Source: Caulobacter sp. Root343 (GTDB taxonomy: Bacteria; Pseudomonadota; Alphaproteobacteria; Caulobacterales; Caulobacteraceae). From it: a DNA stretch of 64,000 nucleotides. The notes under the pieces were generated by a model. It saw only the letters and a program-made list of their open reading frames with translations. It did no database searches and was not told the origin of the DNA. A program made the position numbers and the translations under genes. Numbering within the stretch: the stretch's first letter is position 1; each line of letters opens with the position of its first letter. The stretch is from positions 768,075-832,074 of the forward strand of contig NZ_LMDF01000007.1 of assembly GCF_001425745.1 (NCBI RefSeq), in the 5' to 3' direction. Shown piece by piece: positions 1-8,126 of this stretch.

Positions 1-286
1 TTTCCTTCATCTTGCCCAGCAGGTCGGTGATGGTGTCGCCGGCGGCCAGCGCGACGTCGATGGTGGACTGACCGCGTTGCAGCGAGTCCTTCACGGCGTT
101 CAGCGACGAGGCGGTCGACGATTGGGTCTTGGCCATGGCCCAGATGGCCCCGTTGTCCTTGGCGTTGCCCACCTTCTTGCCGGTGTTGATGCGCTGTTGG
201 ACGACCTGCAGCTCCGAGTTCGTGCTGTTCAGGTTTTGCAGCGCGATCATCGCGCCGGAGTTCGTGTTGATGCTGTTCAGCGCCAT
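1..286 (-). CDS. Flagellin, N-terminal part (cut by left window edge)
   Basis: This is the first 95 or so residues of a flagellin, the self-assembling filament subunit exported by the flagellar type III system. The ATG lies at 286-284 and the gene runs off the left edge. The N-terminal D0/D1 region shows the typical heptad-rich start ([19 protein letters not shown]), the QRINTGKKV segment and the DNGAIWAMA segment, followed by [21 protein letters not shown], which is nearly identical to the paralogue just upstream. A sigma-54 promoter sits about 75 bases upstream. Position after a divergent flagellin next to flaF/flbT suggests a fljK/fljL-type filament flagellin; which paralogue cannot be decided from a fragment. 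Confidence 0.93.
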   Translation of the reverse strand, partial: MALNSINTNSGAMIALQNLNSTNSELQVVQQRINTGKKVGNAKDNGAIWAMAKTQSSTASSLNAVKDSLQRGQSTIDVALAAGDTITDLLGKMKE

Positions 287-359
287 TACGAATAGTTTCC
301 TTTTCAAGGTGTCCGACGCCATTTTGGCTGCCGGGAGCATTTTGCTCGAAAAGGTCTGT

Positions 360-376
360 AGCAATTGCCGGGCCAA
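360..376 (-). promoter_or_regulatory. Sigma-54 (-24/-12) promoter of the left flagellin gene
   Basis: On the minus strand the sequence reads TGGCCCGGCAATTGCT, with the -24 GG at 374-373 and the -12 GC at 362-361 separated by exactly ten bases, as RpoN requires. It lies 75 bases upstream of the ATG at 286, leaving a 5' UTR of roughly 60 bases. Late flagellin genes of Caulobacter are known to be RpoN/FlbD dependent. The predicted UTR contains small hairpins (GAGCA/TGCTC near 340-352), in the region where FlbT is known to act on flagellin mRNA. Confidence 0.8.
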
Positions 377-444
377 TCCTGCCTACCGGCGCCGCCCGAC
401 ACAAAGCACTGAAATTACTGCGTTATAGGTCCATTAACGACGAA

Positions 445-471
445 GCCTCCCGGCAATTTTTGCCGGGAGGC
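445..471 (-). terminator. Perfect 12-bp hairpin between the two flagellins
   Basis: A perfect inverted repeat (GCCTCCCGGCAA with its complement, 3-base loop) lies in the intergenic region between the two flagellins. There is no long U-run on either side. It could be a second terminator for the upstream flagellin or a processing or stability element. Confidence 0.5.
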
Positions 472-527
472 TTTCGACATAGGCAATTGTTGCCGGGCAC
501 TTGTTGCGCACCCAGCAGGAAAGAGGC

Positions 528-555
528 GCCGGACGGCTTTTGACAGCCGTCCGGC
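528..555 (-). terminator. Hairpin terminator after the fljJ-like flagellin
   Basis: A perfect 11-bp stem (GCCGGACGGCT and complement) with a 6-base loop begins 9 bases after the flagellin stop codon at 565. On the minus strand it is followed by GCCTCTTTCC, a weak T-rich tail. Its position supports a transcription end. Confidence 0.65.
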
Positions 556-564
556 GTATCGGGC

Positions 565-1383
565 TCACCCCTTGAACAGCGACAGGATCGACTGCGGGGT
601 CTGGTTGGCGATCGAAAGGGCCTGAACGCCGAGTTGCTGCTTGGTTTGCAGCGACTGCAGCTTGGCGCTTTCCTTGGCCAGATCCGCATCGACCAGGTTG
701 CCGACGCCGGCGTCCAGGCTGTCCTGCAGCTTGCCCACGAAGGTCAGGTGAGTATCCAGACCCGTCGAGGACGTACCGAGGGACGACAGCTTGTTCGTCG
801 CCGTTTGCAAGGCGGTCGTGAGAAGATCGATCTTCAGTTTCGCGTCGGCGGCGTCGGTGAAGGTCACCGCAGCCAGACCCAAGCCGGCGAGCGACAGGGT
901 CTGAGCATTCACCGTGAAGTTGTCTCCGTCGGCGTTGGCCAGGAAACTCAGCTTCGTGGTGCTGCCGTCGGCGAGGCTGACGCCATTGAACTTCGCGTTA
1001 TCAGCGGCCTTTTGAATTTGGTCGCGGAGGGACACGAAGTCCGCCTGAAGAGCGTTGAACGAGGCGGTGTTCAGCGAGGTGTCGGAAGCGGCCAGAGCCT
1101 TTTCCTTCATCTTCGTGAGCAGATCGGTGATGGTGTCGCCTGCGGCGAGAGCAACATCGATCGTCGACTGACCGCGTTGGAGAGAATCCTTCACGGAGTT
1201 CAACGAGCTCGAGCTCGCGCTTTGCATCTTGGCCATCGACCAGATCGCGCCATTGTCCTTGGCGGTAGCGATCCTCTTGCCGGTGTTGATACGGCTCTGT
1301 GTGGTGGCGAGCTCCGTGTTGGTGGCGTTGAGATTTTGGAGCGCCAGAAGCGCACCAGCATTGGTGTTGATAGAGTTCAGCAT
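565..1383 (-). CDS. fljJ: Flagellin (FljJ-like)
   Basis: A full-length 272-residue flagellin with conserved N-terminal ([17 protein letters not shown]) and C-terminal ([22 protein letters not shown]) coiled-coil domains and a short central region, the alphaproteobacterial short-flagellin size. It differs from its neighbour by lacking the Ala after the start Met and having MLNSINT. It is the flagellin closest to flaF/flbT and has its own RpoN promoter. In Caulobacter the flagellin in this position is FljJ, a minor 29-kDa flagellin reported to act with FlbT in repressing translation of the major flagellins. The FljJ assignment rests on position and divergence, so the symbol is tentative; flagellin itself is certain. 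Confidence 0.85.
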   Translation of the reverse strand: MLNSINTNAGALLALQNLNATNTELATTQSRINTGKRIATAKDNGAIWSMAKMQSASSSSLNSVKDSLQRGQSTIDVALAAGDTITDLLTKMKEKALAASDTSLNTASFNALQADFVSLRDQIQKAADNAKFNGVSLADGSTTKLSFLANADGDNFTVNAQTLSLAGLGLAAVTFTDAADAKLKIDLLTTALQTATNKLSSLGTSSTGLDTHLTFVGKLQDSLDAGVGNLVDADLAKESAKLQSLQTKQQLGVQALSIANQTPQSILSLFKG

Positions 1384-1454
1384 GGGATACCTACCGTTTT
1401 GGTCGGATTTACCCGGCGTAGAGCCGGTCGGGCGTTTTGCCCCACGCGAACCAT

Positions 1455-1471
1455 CGCAAAGGACGGGCCAA
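1455..1471 (-). promoter_or_regulatory. Sigma-54 (-24/-12) promoter of the fljJ-like flagellin
   Basis: The minus strand reads TGGCCCGTCCTTTGCG, with GG at 1469-1468 and GC at 1457-1456 and ten bases between them. It lies 73 bases upstream of the start at 1383, almost the same distance as in the neighbouring flagellin gene. The two promoters share TGGCCCG and the terminal TTGC/TTTGC but the UTRs downstream differ. Confidence 0.8.
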
Positions 1472-1547
1472 CCGAACCGCGTTCGGGGCCATGCGGTAAG
1501 TCTATGATTTTATTAGATTTACGTAGTCACTGACGCCAGAAACGGCA

Positions 1548-1578
1548 CCGCCCGGCGAATGCAGGATTCGCCGGGCGG
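1548..1578 (-). terminator. Hairpin terminator downstream of flaF
   Basis: A 13-bp perfect stem (CCGCCCGGCGAAT and complement) with a 5-base loop lies 90 bases after the flaF stop and before the fljJ-like promoter. On the minus strand the tail is TGCCGTTTC; on the plus strand it is CAGGTTTTTCC. It insulates flbT-flaF from the flagellin gene. Confidence 0.6.
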
Positions 1579-1667
1579 CAGGTTTTTCCGGAGGTGATAG
1601 GCAAGACGTTCAGCCTTGCGGAAACCGAAGAATCAGGCGGCCGCCTGGGCTGGCCGCCAAGATAAGG

Positions 1668-2030
1668 TCAGGCCGCTTCCGGGCGGCCGGCCAGGCCCTG
1701 CATGATCATGCGGTTGATCTCGATCAGGGGCTCGAAGTCCTCCTCCTTGCGCATCACGGCGCTGGAGTGACGACCGACCCACAGGCTCAGCGAAATGATG
1801 CTGGCCCGCATTTCCATCGGCAGCTGGTTTTCCGGCAAGGCGCAGTCGGTCGCCAAGGCCGACCAGACCTTGCGATTCCAGTCCAATGCGTCGATCCGCG
1901 TGACGAAGTCGTCCGCCGGGGCCTGTGACGCGTCCATGAGGGCGCGCGTCACCTGCCCGAACAGGCGGTACTCCATTTCACGGGGATTCTCAGCCCGCGT
2001 CGCCGCCTGCTGATACGCCCGAAGAGACAT
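1668..2030 (-). CDS. flaF: Flagellar biosynthesis regulator FlaF
   Basis: A 120-residue FlaF family protein (start [20 protein letters not shown]). FlaF promotes flagellin synthesis and secretion in Caulobacter and opposes FlbT; it is reported to bind flagellins. The ATG at 2030 is preferred over an upstream start at 2057 because it is preceded by GAGAGGTTGGGGC, a good ribosome binding site, and because FlaF proteins begin with this motif. The start lies inside the end of flbT (41-base overlap), so the two are probably translationally coupled. Confidence 0.9.
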   Translation of the reverse strand: MSLRAYQQAATRAENPREMEYRLFGQVTRALMDASQAPADDFVTRIDALDWNRKVWSALATDCALPENQLPMEMRASIISLSLWVGRHSSAVMRKEEDFEPLIEINRMIMQGLAGRPEAA

Positions 2031-2415
2031 GCCCCAACCTCTCGTCTTCGTATTCAATCAACTTACGGCTCAACATTAGAGCCTTGTAGTATTCTCGCGC
2101 CATCACGTGCTTCGAGACCGCGATGCAGTCCTGGAGAATCCCAGGATTACGCACGACCCCCATGAAATCGTTAAGGCGGGTGGCGAATTCCTCATAAAAC
2201 TTTTCCGCCGCACCCTCTTCCAGGTACATCATCATCACCGGGAAATAGATCCGACGCGCGGGCGTCGTGACCTGGTCCGGCTGCATGATGTCCTTCTCGC
2301 GAAGGACGGAGGCCTTGTTCTGGAGCACCAGAACACCGCGCCGGTCTCCATTCTGGACCACGGCGCCGTTGAGGACGAATTTTTCGCCGGGCTTCAGCGA
2401 CAGCTTCAAAGGCAC
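1990..2415 (-). CDS. flbT: Flagellin mRNA translation repressor FlbT
   Basis: A 141-residue FlbT family protein (start [19 protein letters not shown]). FlbT binds the 5' UTR of flagellin mRNA and destabilises or represses it until the hook is complete. It starts with GTG at 2415; GAAGGAG lies 8 bases upstream and supports this. Downstream flaF overlaps it. Together with the two flagellins this is the classic alphaproteobacterial flagellin-control cassette. Confidence 0.93.
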   Translation of the reverse strand: MPLKLSLKPGEKFVLNGAVVQNGDRRGVLVLQNKASVLREKDIMQPDQVTTPARRIYFPVMMMYLEEGAAEKFYEEFATRLNDFMGVVRNPGILQDCIAVSKHVMAREYYKALMLSRKLIEYEDERLGHVSSGVSAGGDAG

Positions 2416-2626
2416 TTAAGGCCGCTCCTTCGTTGACGCCGCTTAGCCCGAACCCGTCGATGACGACGGCTTGAGCGGCACGCTAGGCGAGACGTATTAA
2501 CGCTGTCTTGCCGCATCCAGCCGACCGCCCGATGCGATCGTCCTTGCGACCGAGAGCCGCAGCTTAGGACTCAATTAAGCATAGCGCCTCAAAACATGGT
2601 TAACAGCAGAGTCTAAGGTCCGCTCC
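2416..2626. promoter_or_regulatory. Divergent intergenic region between flbT and flmG
   Basis: This region separates the flbT-flaF unit (minus) from the flmG unit (plus) and must hold both promoters. No sigma-54 element is visible. TTAACGCTGTCTTGC at 2497-2511 is a half-matching CtrA-like box (TTAA-N7-TTgc), and TTAA occurs again at 2575 and 2600. In Caulobacter flmG is reported to be cell-cycle regulated through CtrA, so a degenerate CtrA site here is plausible but not established. Confidence 0.35.
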
Positions 2627-4417
2627 ATGTCCCGTAAGAACGCCCTGGAAAGCTCCGCGAGCGCCCTCGCCCAGGCCGATGTCGGGGCCGCGGCGGTGCA
2701 TCGTAGCGTCATCGCCAGCGCCGTCGGCGACTCGGCCTCGGCCGAGGCCCTGGATCGGCTGAACCGCGCCGCCCAGGAAACCAAGAACGCCGAGAACGGC
2801 AAGGCCCTGGCTCGCGCCATCCGAGCCGTCAGCCTGCGCGACTACGCCAAGGCTGACAAGCTGGCCATGAAGCTGCTGGAGAAGGACGAACGCCTGGGCC
2901 TGGCCTGGCACATCCTGGCCATCGCGCGCGAGAAGACCGGTGATTTCGCGTCGTCGCTACGCGCCTACGAGGCCGCGCTGCAGCTGCTGGCCGACCACGG
3001 ATCGGTGGCCGGCGACCTGGGCCGTCTGGCCTTCCGCATGAACATGCCGGAGATCGCCGCCAAGTTCTTCGCCCACTATCGCCTCGCCCGCCCCGACGAC
3101 GTCGAGGGCGCCAACAACCTGGCCTGCGCCCTGCGCGAACTGAACCGCGAGGGCGAGGCGATCGAGGTGCTGAAAGCCGCGCTCGCCGCCCATCCCGAGG
3201 CCGCCCTCCTCTGGAACACCCTGGGCACGGTGCTCTGCAATCTCGGCGACGCCGGCGGCTCCATCGTGTTCTTCGACGAGGCCCTGCGCCTGCAGCCGGA
3301 ATTCGGCAAGGCGTACCACAACCGCGCCTTCGCCAAGCTGGACATGGGCGAGATCGAAGCGTCGCTGGCCGACTGCGACGAAGCCATCAAGCGCCCTGAA
3401 TCGACCGAGGACGTGGCGATGATGCAGTTCGCCCGCGCCACCATCCTGCTGGGCCTGGGCCGGGTGGCCGAAGGCTGGGAAGCCTACGAGGCGCGTTTCT
3501 CGCCCGCCTTGAGCGACGCCCCGCGCTTCCGGATCCCCGGAACCCGCTGGTCGGGCCAGGACCTGAAGGGCAAGTCGCTGATGATCAGCACGGAACAGGG
3601 GCTCGGCGACGAGGTCATGTTCGCCAGCATGCTGCCCGATATCCTTGACGCCCTGGGACCGGATGGCGCGCTGACGCTGGCGGTGGAGCGGCGCCTCATC
3701 CCCCTCTTCCAGCGCTCGTTCCCGAACGTCGAGGTCACCGTTCACCGCACGGTGGCGCTGGAAGGCCGCGTGTACCGCTCCGCGCCCGAGATCGAGAACT
3801 GGGACCGTTTCGACTACTGGGCCGCCATCGGCGATTTCCTGCTCAGCCTGCGACCTTCCGCCGCGGCCTTCCCAAAGCGTGACCACTATCTGGTCGCCGA
3901 CCCCGAGCGCGTGGCCTACTGGAAGGGCGAGCTGGACAAGCTGGGTCCGGGGCCCAAGGTCGGCCTGTTGTGGAAGAGCTTGAAGCTGCACGCCGAGCGC
4001 GCCCGTCAGTTCTCACCGTTCGAGGCTTGGCGTCCGGTGCTGGAGACGCCCGGCGTGACCTTCGTCAATCTGCAGTACGGCGACTGCGAGGACGAGATCG
4101 CTTTCGCCAAGGCGGAGTTCGGCGTCGACATCTGGCAGCCGCCGGGCGTCGACCTGAAGCAGGACCTCGACGAGGTCGCGGCCTTGTGTTGCGCCGTCGA
4201 TCTGACGATCGGCTTCTCGAACGCCACCATCAACCTGGCCGGCGCGTGCGGCGCGCCGATCTGGATGATCACCTCACCGGTCGTCTGGACCCGGTTGGGC
4301 ACCGACCAGTATCCCTGGTACCCGCAAGCGCGGGTCTTCTCGCCGCCGAACTTCAGCGAATGGGAGCCGGCCATGCGCGCGGTGGCCGACGCGCTGGCGG
4401 AAAAGGTCGCCGGCTGA
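2627..4417 (+). CDS. flmG: Flagellin glycosyltransferase FlmG (TPR plus GT domains)
   Basis: A 596-residue two-domain protein. Residues about 60-290 are tandem TPR helices (for example AWHILAIAREKTGDFASSL and LWNTLGTVLCNLGDAGGSI). Residues about 310-595 form a glycosyltransferase domain of the TPR-linked family, including GLGDEVMFASMLPDI and KVGLLWKSLKLHAERARQF. In Caulobacter the FlmG TPR part binds flagellins and the catalytic part transfers a nonulosonic acid to them in the cytoplasm before export. Location between flbT and nonulosonic acid genes strongly supports this identity. It is followed after 3 bases by the cytidylyltransferase gene. Confidence 0.88.
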   Translation: MSRKNALESSASALAQADVGAAAVHRSVIASAVGDSASAEALDRLNRAAQETKNAENGKALARAIRAVSLRDYAKADKLAMKLLEKDERLGLAWHILAIAREKTGDFASSLRAYEAALQLLADHGSVAGDLGRLAFRMNMPEIAAKFFAHYRLARPDDVEGANNLACALRELNREGEAIEVLKAALAAHPEAALLWNTLGTVLCNLGDAGGSIVFFDEALRLQPEFGKAYHNRAFAKLDMGEIEASLADCDEAIKRPESTEDVAMMQFARATILLGLGRVAEGWEAYEARFSPALSDAPRFRIPGTRWSGQDLKGKSLMISTEQGLGDEVMFASMLPDILDALGPDGALTLAVERRLIPLFQRSFPNVEVTVHRTVALEGRVYRSAPEIENWDRFDYWAAIGDFLLSLRPSAAAFPKRDHYLVADPERVAYWKGELDKLGPGPKVGLLWKSLKLHAERARQFSPFEAWRPVLETPGVTFVNLQYGDCEDEIAFAKAEFGVDIWQPPGVDLKQDLDEVAALCCAVDLTIGFSNATINLAGACGAPIWMITSPVVWTRLGTDQYPWYPQARVFSPPNFSEWEPAMRAVADALAEKVAG

Positions 4418-4420
4418 ACC

Positions 4421-5140
4421 ATGGCCCTGGCGGTTCTGCAGGCCCGGATGTCGTCCAGCCGGCTTCCCGGCAAGGTGCTGGCGCCGCTGGCCGGCGCGCC
4501 GATGATCCTGCGTCAGATCGAGCGCCTGCGTCGCGCCCGCGCGCTTGAACGGATCGTGGTCGCGACCTCGATCCGGCCCGACGACGATCCGCTGGCGCAA
4601 GCCGTGACGGCGGCGGGTATTCCTGTCCATCGCGGCGACCTCGACGACGTCTTGGGCCGCTTCATCGGCGCGCTGGACGCCTTCGGACCGGTCGAAACCG
4701 TGGTGCGGCTGACCGCCGACTGCCCGCTGGCCGATCCCGACGTGATCGACGCCACGATCGATCGCTTCCACGAGACCGGCGCGGACTACGCGTCCAACGT
4801 CGCCGAACCGCGCACCTTTCCCAAGGGCCTGGACGTCGAGGTCATGAAGGCGGCCGCCTTGCGCCTTGCCGCATCCGAGACGGCCGATCCTTACGACCGC
4901 GAACACGTGACCCCCTATCTCTACCGCCATCCGGAGCGCTTCCGGCTGGCGGCGCACGCCCAGGCGGCGGATGAAGGCGAGGTGCGCTGGACCGTCGATC
5001 GGCCTGACGATCTGGCTTTCGTGCGCGCCGTCTATGACGCGCTTTATCCAATAACCCCGGCGTTCAGCTCGGCCGATGTCCGCGCCTTGGTGCGCGACCG
5101 GCCGGACCTGGCGACGCTGGGCGGCGACCGGCGGGTATGA
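4421..5140 (+). CDS. Cytidylyltransferase, SpsF/PseF type
   Basis: A 239-residue nucleotidyltransferase of the SpsF-like family (COG1861). The N-terminal nucleotide-binding signature VLQARMSSSRLPGKVL is at residues 5-20 and DCPLADPDVID near 105 is the metal-site loop. It probably activates the nonulosonic acid (pseudaminic-type) with CTP to give the CMP-sugar used by FlmG. In Caulobacter the corresponding function was named FlmC. It begins 3 bases after flmG and overlaps the next gene by 4 bases, so the three form an operon. The exact sugar cannot be read from sequence. Confidence 0.8.
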   Translation: MALAVLQARMSSSRLPGKVLAPLAGAPMILRQIERLRRARALERIVVATSIRPDDDPLAQAVTAAGIPVHRGDLDDVLGRFIGALDAFGPVETVVRLTADCPLADPDVIDATIDRFHETGADYASNVAEPRTFPKGLDVEVMKAAALRLAASETADPYDREHVTPYLYRHPERFRLAAHAQAADEGEVRWTVDRPDDLAFVRAVYDALYPITPAFSSADVRALVRDRPDLATLGGDRRV

Positions 5141-5724
5141 CGATGATCCGAGCGGCCCTGCGCCCCGTCGACGAGACCGACCGCGATCGCCTGTTGACCT
5201 GGCGCAACGACCCCACGGTCGCCGCCTTCATGTATTCCGACCATCCGATCGGTCGCGCCGAGCACGATCGCTGGTTCGACGCCCTGCCCGCCAACACCCG
5301 CCGCCGCGACTGGATCGTCGAGGCCGATGGCCGGCCGGCGGGCCTCAACAGCCTGGTCGACATCGATCGCGACCAGGGTCGCGCGACCGTCGCGCGCTAC
5401 CTGGCGCCCGACGCGCCGCGCGGTGCGGGCCTTGGCGGCTTCGCCGAGTTCAAGATGATCGACCACGCTTTCGGCCCCATGGGCTTGCGCAAGCTGTGGG
5501 CCGAGGTTCTCGCCTCCAATGAAGTGGCGTGGACACTGCATATGACCCACGGCTTCCAGCGCGAGGCGCTCTTTCGCGCCCACGTCGTCAAGGGCGGCCT
5601 GCCCCGCGACGTGATCGGCCTTGGCCTGCTGGCCGAGGACTGGGTCGAGCGCCGGCCCGCGGCGCGGGCGCGGCTTCTGGGCAAGGGCTTTTCCGTCGAG
5701 GCTCTGGACGCGCCCCTGGTCTGA
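5137..5724 (+). CDS. flmH: GNAT N-acetyltransferase, PseH/FlmH-like
   Basis: A 195-residue GNAT protein. The N-terminus (LTWRNDPTVAAFMYSDHPI) and the C-terminal KLWAEVLASNEVAWTLHMTHGF are typical of PseH, which N-acetylates UDP-4-amino-sugar in pseudaminic acid synthesis. It starts within the stop codon of the cytidylyltransferase gene (ATGA), indicating coupled translation. In Caulobacter the flm gene for this acetyltransferase is flmH and lies beside flmG. The other steps (PseB, PseC, PseG, PseI) are not in this window. Confidence 0.78.
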   Translation: MTMIRAALRPVDETDRDRLLTWRNDPTVAAFMYSDHPIGRAEHDRWFDALPANTRRRDWIVEADGRPAGLNSLVDIDRDQGRATVARYLAPDAPRGAGLGGFAEFKMIDHAFGPMGLRKLWAEVLASNEVAWTLHMTHGFQREALFRAHVVKGGLPRDVIGLGLLAEDWVERRPAARARLLGKGFSVEALDAPLV

Positions 5725-5820
5725 GGCGATCCGCTCTTGCCAACGGCGTTCGCGCCGGTAGTTTGATCAGCTCGTTTTGAACAACTGTTCGAACCGGACT
5801 CGATTCCGGCGGAGATGGGC

Positions 5821-6690
5821 ATGAGCCAGCGCTTCGAAGGCACTTCCGACTACGTGGCGACCGACGACCTCAAGGTCGCGGTCAACGCCGCCGTGGCCTT
5901 GGAGCGCCCCCTGCTGATCAAGGGCGAGCCGGGCACCGGCAAGACGGTTCTGGCCTACGAAGTCGCCAAGGCCCTGAATGCGCCGCTGATCACCTGGCAC
6001 ATCAAATCGACGACCAAGGCCCAGCAGGGCCTCTACGAATACGACGCCGTCACCCGCCTGCGCGACAGCCAGCTGGGCGACGAGCGGGTCAAGGACGTCA
6101 AGAACTACATCAAGCGCGGCAAGCTCTGGGAGGCGTTCGAGAGCGAACAACGACCGGTGCTGCTGATCGACGAGATCGATAAGGCCGACATCGAGTTCCC
6201 GAACGACCTCCTGCAGGAGCTCGATCGGATGGAATTCTTCGTCTACGAGACCGGCGAGACCATCAGGGCCAAGGTCCGGCCGGTGATGATCATCACCTCG
6301 AACAACGAAAAGGAGCTGCCGGACGCCTTCCTGCGCCGCTGCTTCTTCCACTATATCCGCTTCCCCGAGGAGGCGACGATGCAGGCCATCGTCGACGTCC
6401 ACTTCCCCGGCATCAAGCAGAAGCTGGTGTCCGAGGCGCTGCGCATCTTCTACGACATGCGCAAGGTGCCGGGCCTGAAGAAGAAGCCCTCGACGTCCGA
6501 GCTGCTGGACTGGCTGAAGCTGCTGCTGGTCGAGGACATCGATGACCAGGTCCTGCGCGAGAAGGATCCGACCAAGCTGATCCCGCCCCTGCACGGCGCC
6601 TTGCTGAAGAACGAGCAGGACGTCCACCTGTTCGAACGCCTGGCCTTCCTGGCCCGGCGCGAGGGTTCGGGCGCGCGGCCGGGCCAGTAG
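5821..6690 (+). CDS. MoxR-family AAA+ ATPase
   Basis: A 289-residue AAA+ ATPase of the MoxR group, chaperone-like enzymes usually paired with a von Willebrand A (CoxE-like) protein for maturation of multi-subunit or metal enzymes. Walker A is GEPGTGKT near residue 40, Walker B is VLLIDEID near 115, and LRRCFFHYIRFP carries the sensor/arginine region. An ATG at 5815 is only one base from the GGAG at 5811-5814, whereas the ATG at 5821 has ideal spacing, so 5821 was chosen. No VWA gene is adjacent, so its partner must be elsewhere. Confidence 0.85.
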   Translation: MSQRFEGTSDYVATDDLKVAVNAAVALERPLLIKGEPGTGKTVLAYEVAKALNAPLITWHIKSTTKAQQGLYEYDAVTRLRDSQLGDERVKDVKNYIKRGKLWEAFESEQRPVLLIDEIDKADIEFPNDLLQELDRMEFFVYETGETIRAKVRPVMIITSNNEKELPDAFLRRCFFHYIRFPEEATMQAIVDVHFPGIKQKLVSEALRIFYDMRKVPGLKKKPSTSELLDWLKLLLVEDIDDQVLREKDPTKLIPPLHGALLKNEQDVHLFERLAFLARREGSGARPGQ

Positions 6691-6786
6691 CGGCGGGCGA
6701 AAGCGCCGTTACTTGGATTTCACTGGACGCGCCCCGGGCGTGCGCCCACCTTCCCGCGCAAATACGGGGAGGTCCCGGGGGAAACC

Positions 6787-7602
6787 ATGCGTCATTCGAA
6801 ATGGCTGGCCGCGGCGCTGATGATCGGCGTTGGCGCGACGGCCCTGACCGCCTGCCATCGCCTTGAACCTGAAAAAAAGCACGACCGCGGCGAGCGCCGG
6901 ATGGGCCGTCGCGAGCCCCTGCGCGTCATCGGCCGCCTCGACTGCCCGGAGCGCCAGGGCGAACTGAAGCGCGTCAGCGCCGCCGCCGACGGCCAGTCCT
7001 GCGCCTATGCGTCCGACGACGCCACGGTCGACCTGCGGCTGATCAAGCTGAACAGCGGCGACGCCGAGGCCGCGCTGGCGCCGATCGAGACAGAGCTGAA
7101 GACCATCATGCCGTTGCCGCCGTCCGAACCGAAGCGTCACGACGGCAAGGGCGCCAAGAACCGCACCAGCATCCATCTGCCCGGGGTCAATATCGACGCC
7201 AGCGACGACGGCGCCGACATCCGCATCGGCCACCTGACCATCAACAGCGACGGCGGCGCCGCCGAGGTGAAGGTCAACAAGAACGTCAACTTCAAGAGCG
7301 ACGACGCCCACGACGCGGTGAACGTCCACACGAACGACGAGCACGAGGGCGACGTGACGATCAAGGCCAGCGATCACGCCGCCGAGATCCGCGCCAAGAA
7401 AGGCGGCGACTCGGTCCGCTCGACCCTGATCCTCGCCAACGACAAGGCCCCGAAGGGCTATCGCCTGGCCGGCTACGAAGCGCGCGGCCCCAAGGGCGGT
7501 CCACTGGCCGTCGCGGTCGTCAAGGCCAAGACCCGCGACACCGACGACCACGATCTGTTCAAGGACATGAAGGCCCTGGTCCGCCACAACGTGGGCGGGT
7601 GA
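6787..7602 (+). CDS. Hypothetical lipoprotein
   Basis: A 271-residue protein that I do not assign to a family. The N-terminus is a lipoprotein signal peptide with lipobox LTAC at residues 20-23, so it is probably anchored in the periplasm or outer membrane. The middle (residues about 130-200) is rich in Asp, Asn and Val in a repeating beta pattern (LPGVNIDASDDGADIRIG, LTINSDGG, KVNKNVNF), suggesting a beta-solenoid or DUF4097-like adhesin-type fold. The ending RHNVGG is preceded by a more globular region. It stands alone between the MoxR gene and a REP-like repeat. Confidence 0.7.
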   Translation: MRHSKWLAAALMIGVGATALTACHRLEPEKKHDRGERRMGRREPLRVIGRLDCPERQGELKRVSAAADGQSCAYASDDATVDLRLIKLNSGDAEAALAPIETELKTIMPLPPSEPKRHDGKGAKNRTSIHLPGVNIDASDDGADIRIGHLTINSDGGAAEVKVNKNVNFKSDDAHDAVNVHTNDEHEGDVTIKASDHAAEIRAKKGGDSVRSTLILANDKAPKGYRLAGYEARGPKGGPLAVAVVKAKTRDTDDHDLFKDMKALVRHNVGG

Positions 7603-7611
7603 CCGTAAAAA

Positions 7612-7714
7612 GCTGTCGTCCCGGCCAAGCGCGAAGCGCGCCGAGCCGGGACCGCCGGAAGCTCTGAGCCTGCCGCGGTCCCGGATCTACGCTACGCTTC
7701 GTCCGGGATGACAG
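7612..7714. repeat. Composite REP-like palindrome
   Basis: Two GTCCCGG...CCGGGAC type palindromes lie side by side. The outer ends (CTGTCGTCCCGG at 7613-7624 and CCGGGATGACAG at 7703-7714) are inverted repeats of each other with one mismatch. Inner arms include GTCCCGGC/GCCGGGAC at 7618-7652 and GGTCCCGGA/TCCGGGAT near 7677-7709. Elements of this kind are dispersed in Caulobacter-type genomes between convergent genes and may act in transcription termination or mRNA stability. A related element is at 16446. Confidence 0.7.
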
Positions 7715-7718
7715 GGTT

Positions 7719-8093
7719 CTATTGTACCGGCGTGACCTCCATCACCTTGTAGGTCAGCGGCCGGCCGTCCTCGTCGGTGACGGTGACGTATTCGCCCAGG
7801 GCGAAGCGGTGCTCGCCCAGTCGATGCAGCGGCTCGTCGTCGGCGACGTCCTCGTCGTCATAGTCGAAGAACCAGCGCGCGCCGCGCTTGTTCAGGCGAC
7901 CGTCCACCGCATCCTCGTCGGGCGCGAAGCGGCGCACACTGCACTCGCCCTTCACCTTGGCGTAGGCGCCCTCGTCGATGTGGCCGTCCTCGGTCAGGGG
8001 CGCCGTCAGCGAATAGCCGCGATGGTCGTCGCCGCCGGCGAATTCGGTGCCAGGATTGCGCGCCAGGCGCATGACGATGCGGGACAGAGACAT
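7719..8093 (-). CDS. Conserved hypothetical protein, acidic, 124 aa
   Basis: I do not recognise a named domain. The N-terminus (RIVMRLARNPGTEFAGGDD) looks like a family signature seen in alphaproteobacterial hypotheticals, followed by an all-beta pattern with RFALGEYVTVTDEDGRPLTYKV near the end, suggesting a small beta-barrel. It is acidic, with no signal peptide or membrane segment, so probably cytoplasmic. It lies directly downstream of the universal stress protein gene on the same strand with a 33-base gap, so the two may be cotranscribed. Confidence 0.7.
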   Translation of the reverse strand: MSLSRIVMRLARNPGTEFAGGDDHRGYSLTAPLTEDGHIDEGAYAKVKGECSVRRFAPDEDAVDGRLNKRGARWFFDYDDEDVADDEPLHRLGEHRFALGEYVTVTDEDGRPLTYKVMEVTPVQ

Positions 8094-8126
8094 TCAGGGT
8101 CTCCTTTCTTCCAAAGAAACAGCGTC

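Noticed and set aside
2497..2511. CtrA site upstream of flmG
   Set aside because: Only half of the TTAA-N7-TTAA pattern is present; noted as weak in the intergenic feature and not called as a site.
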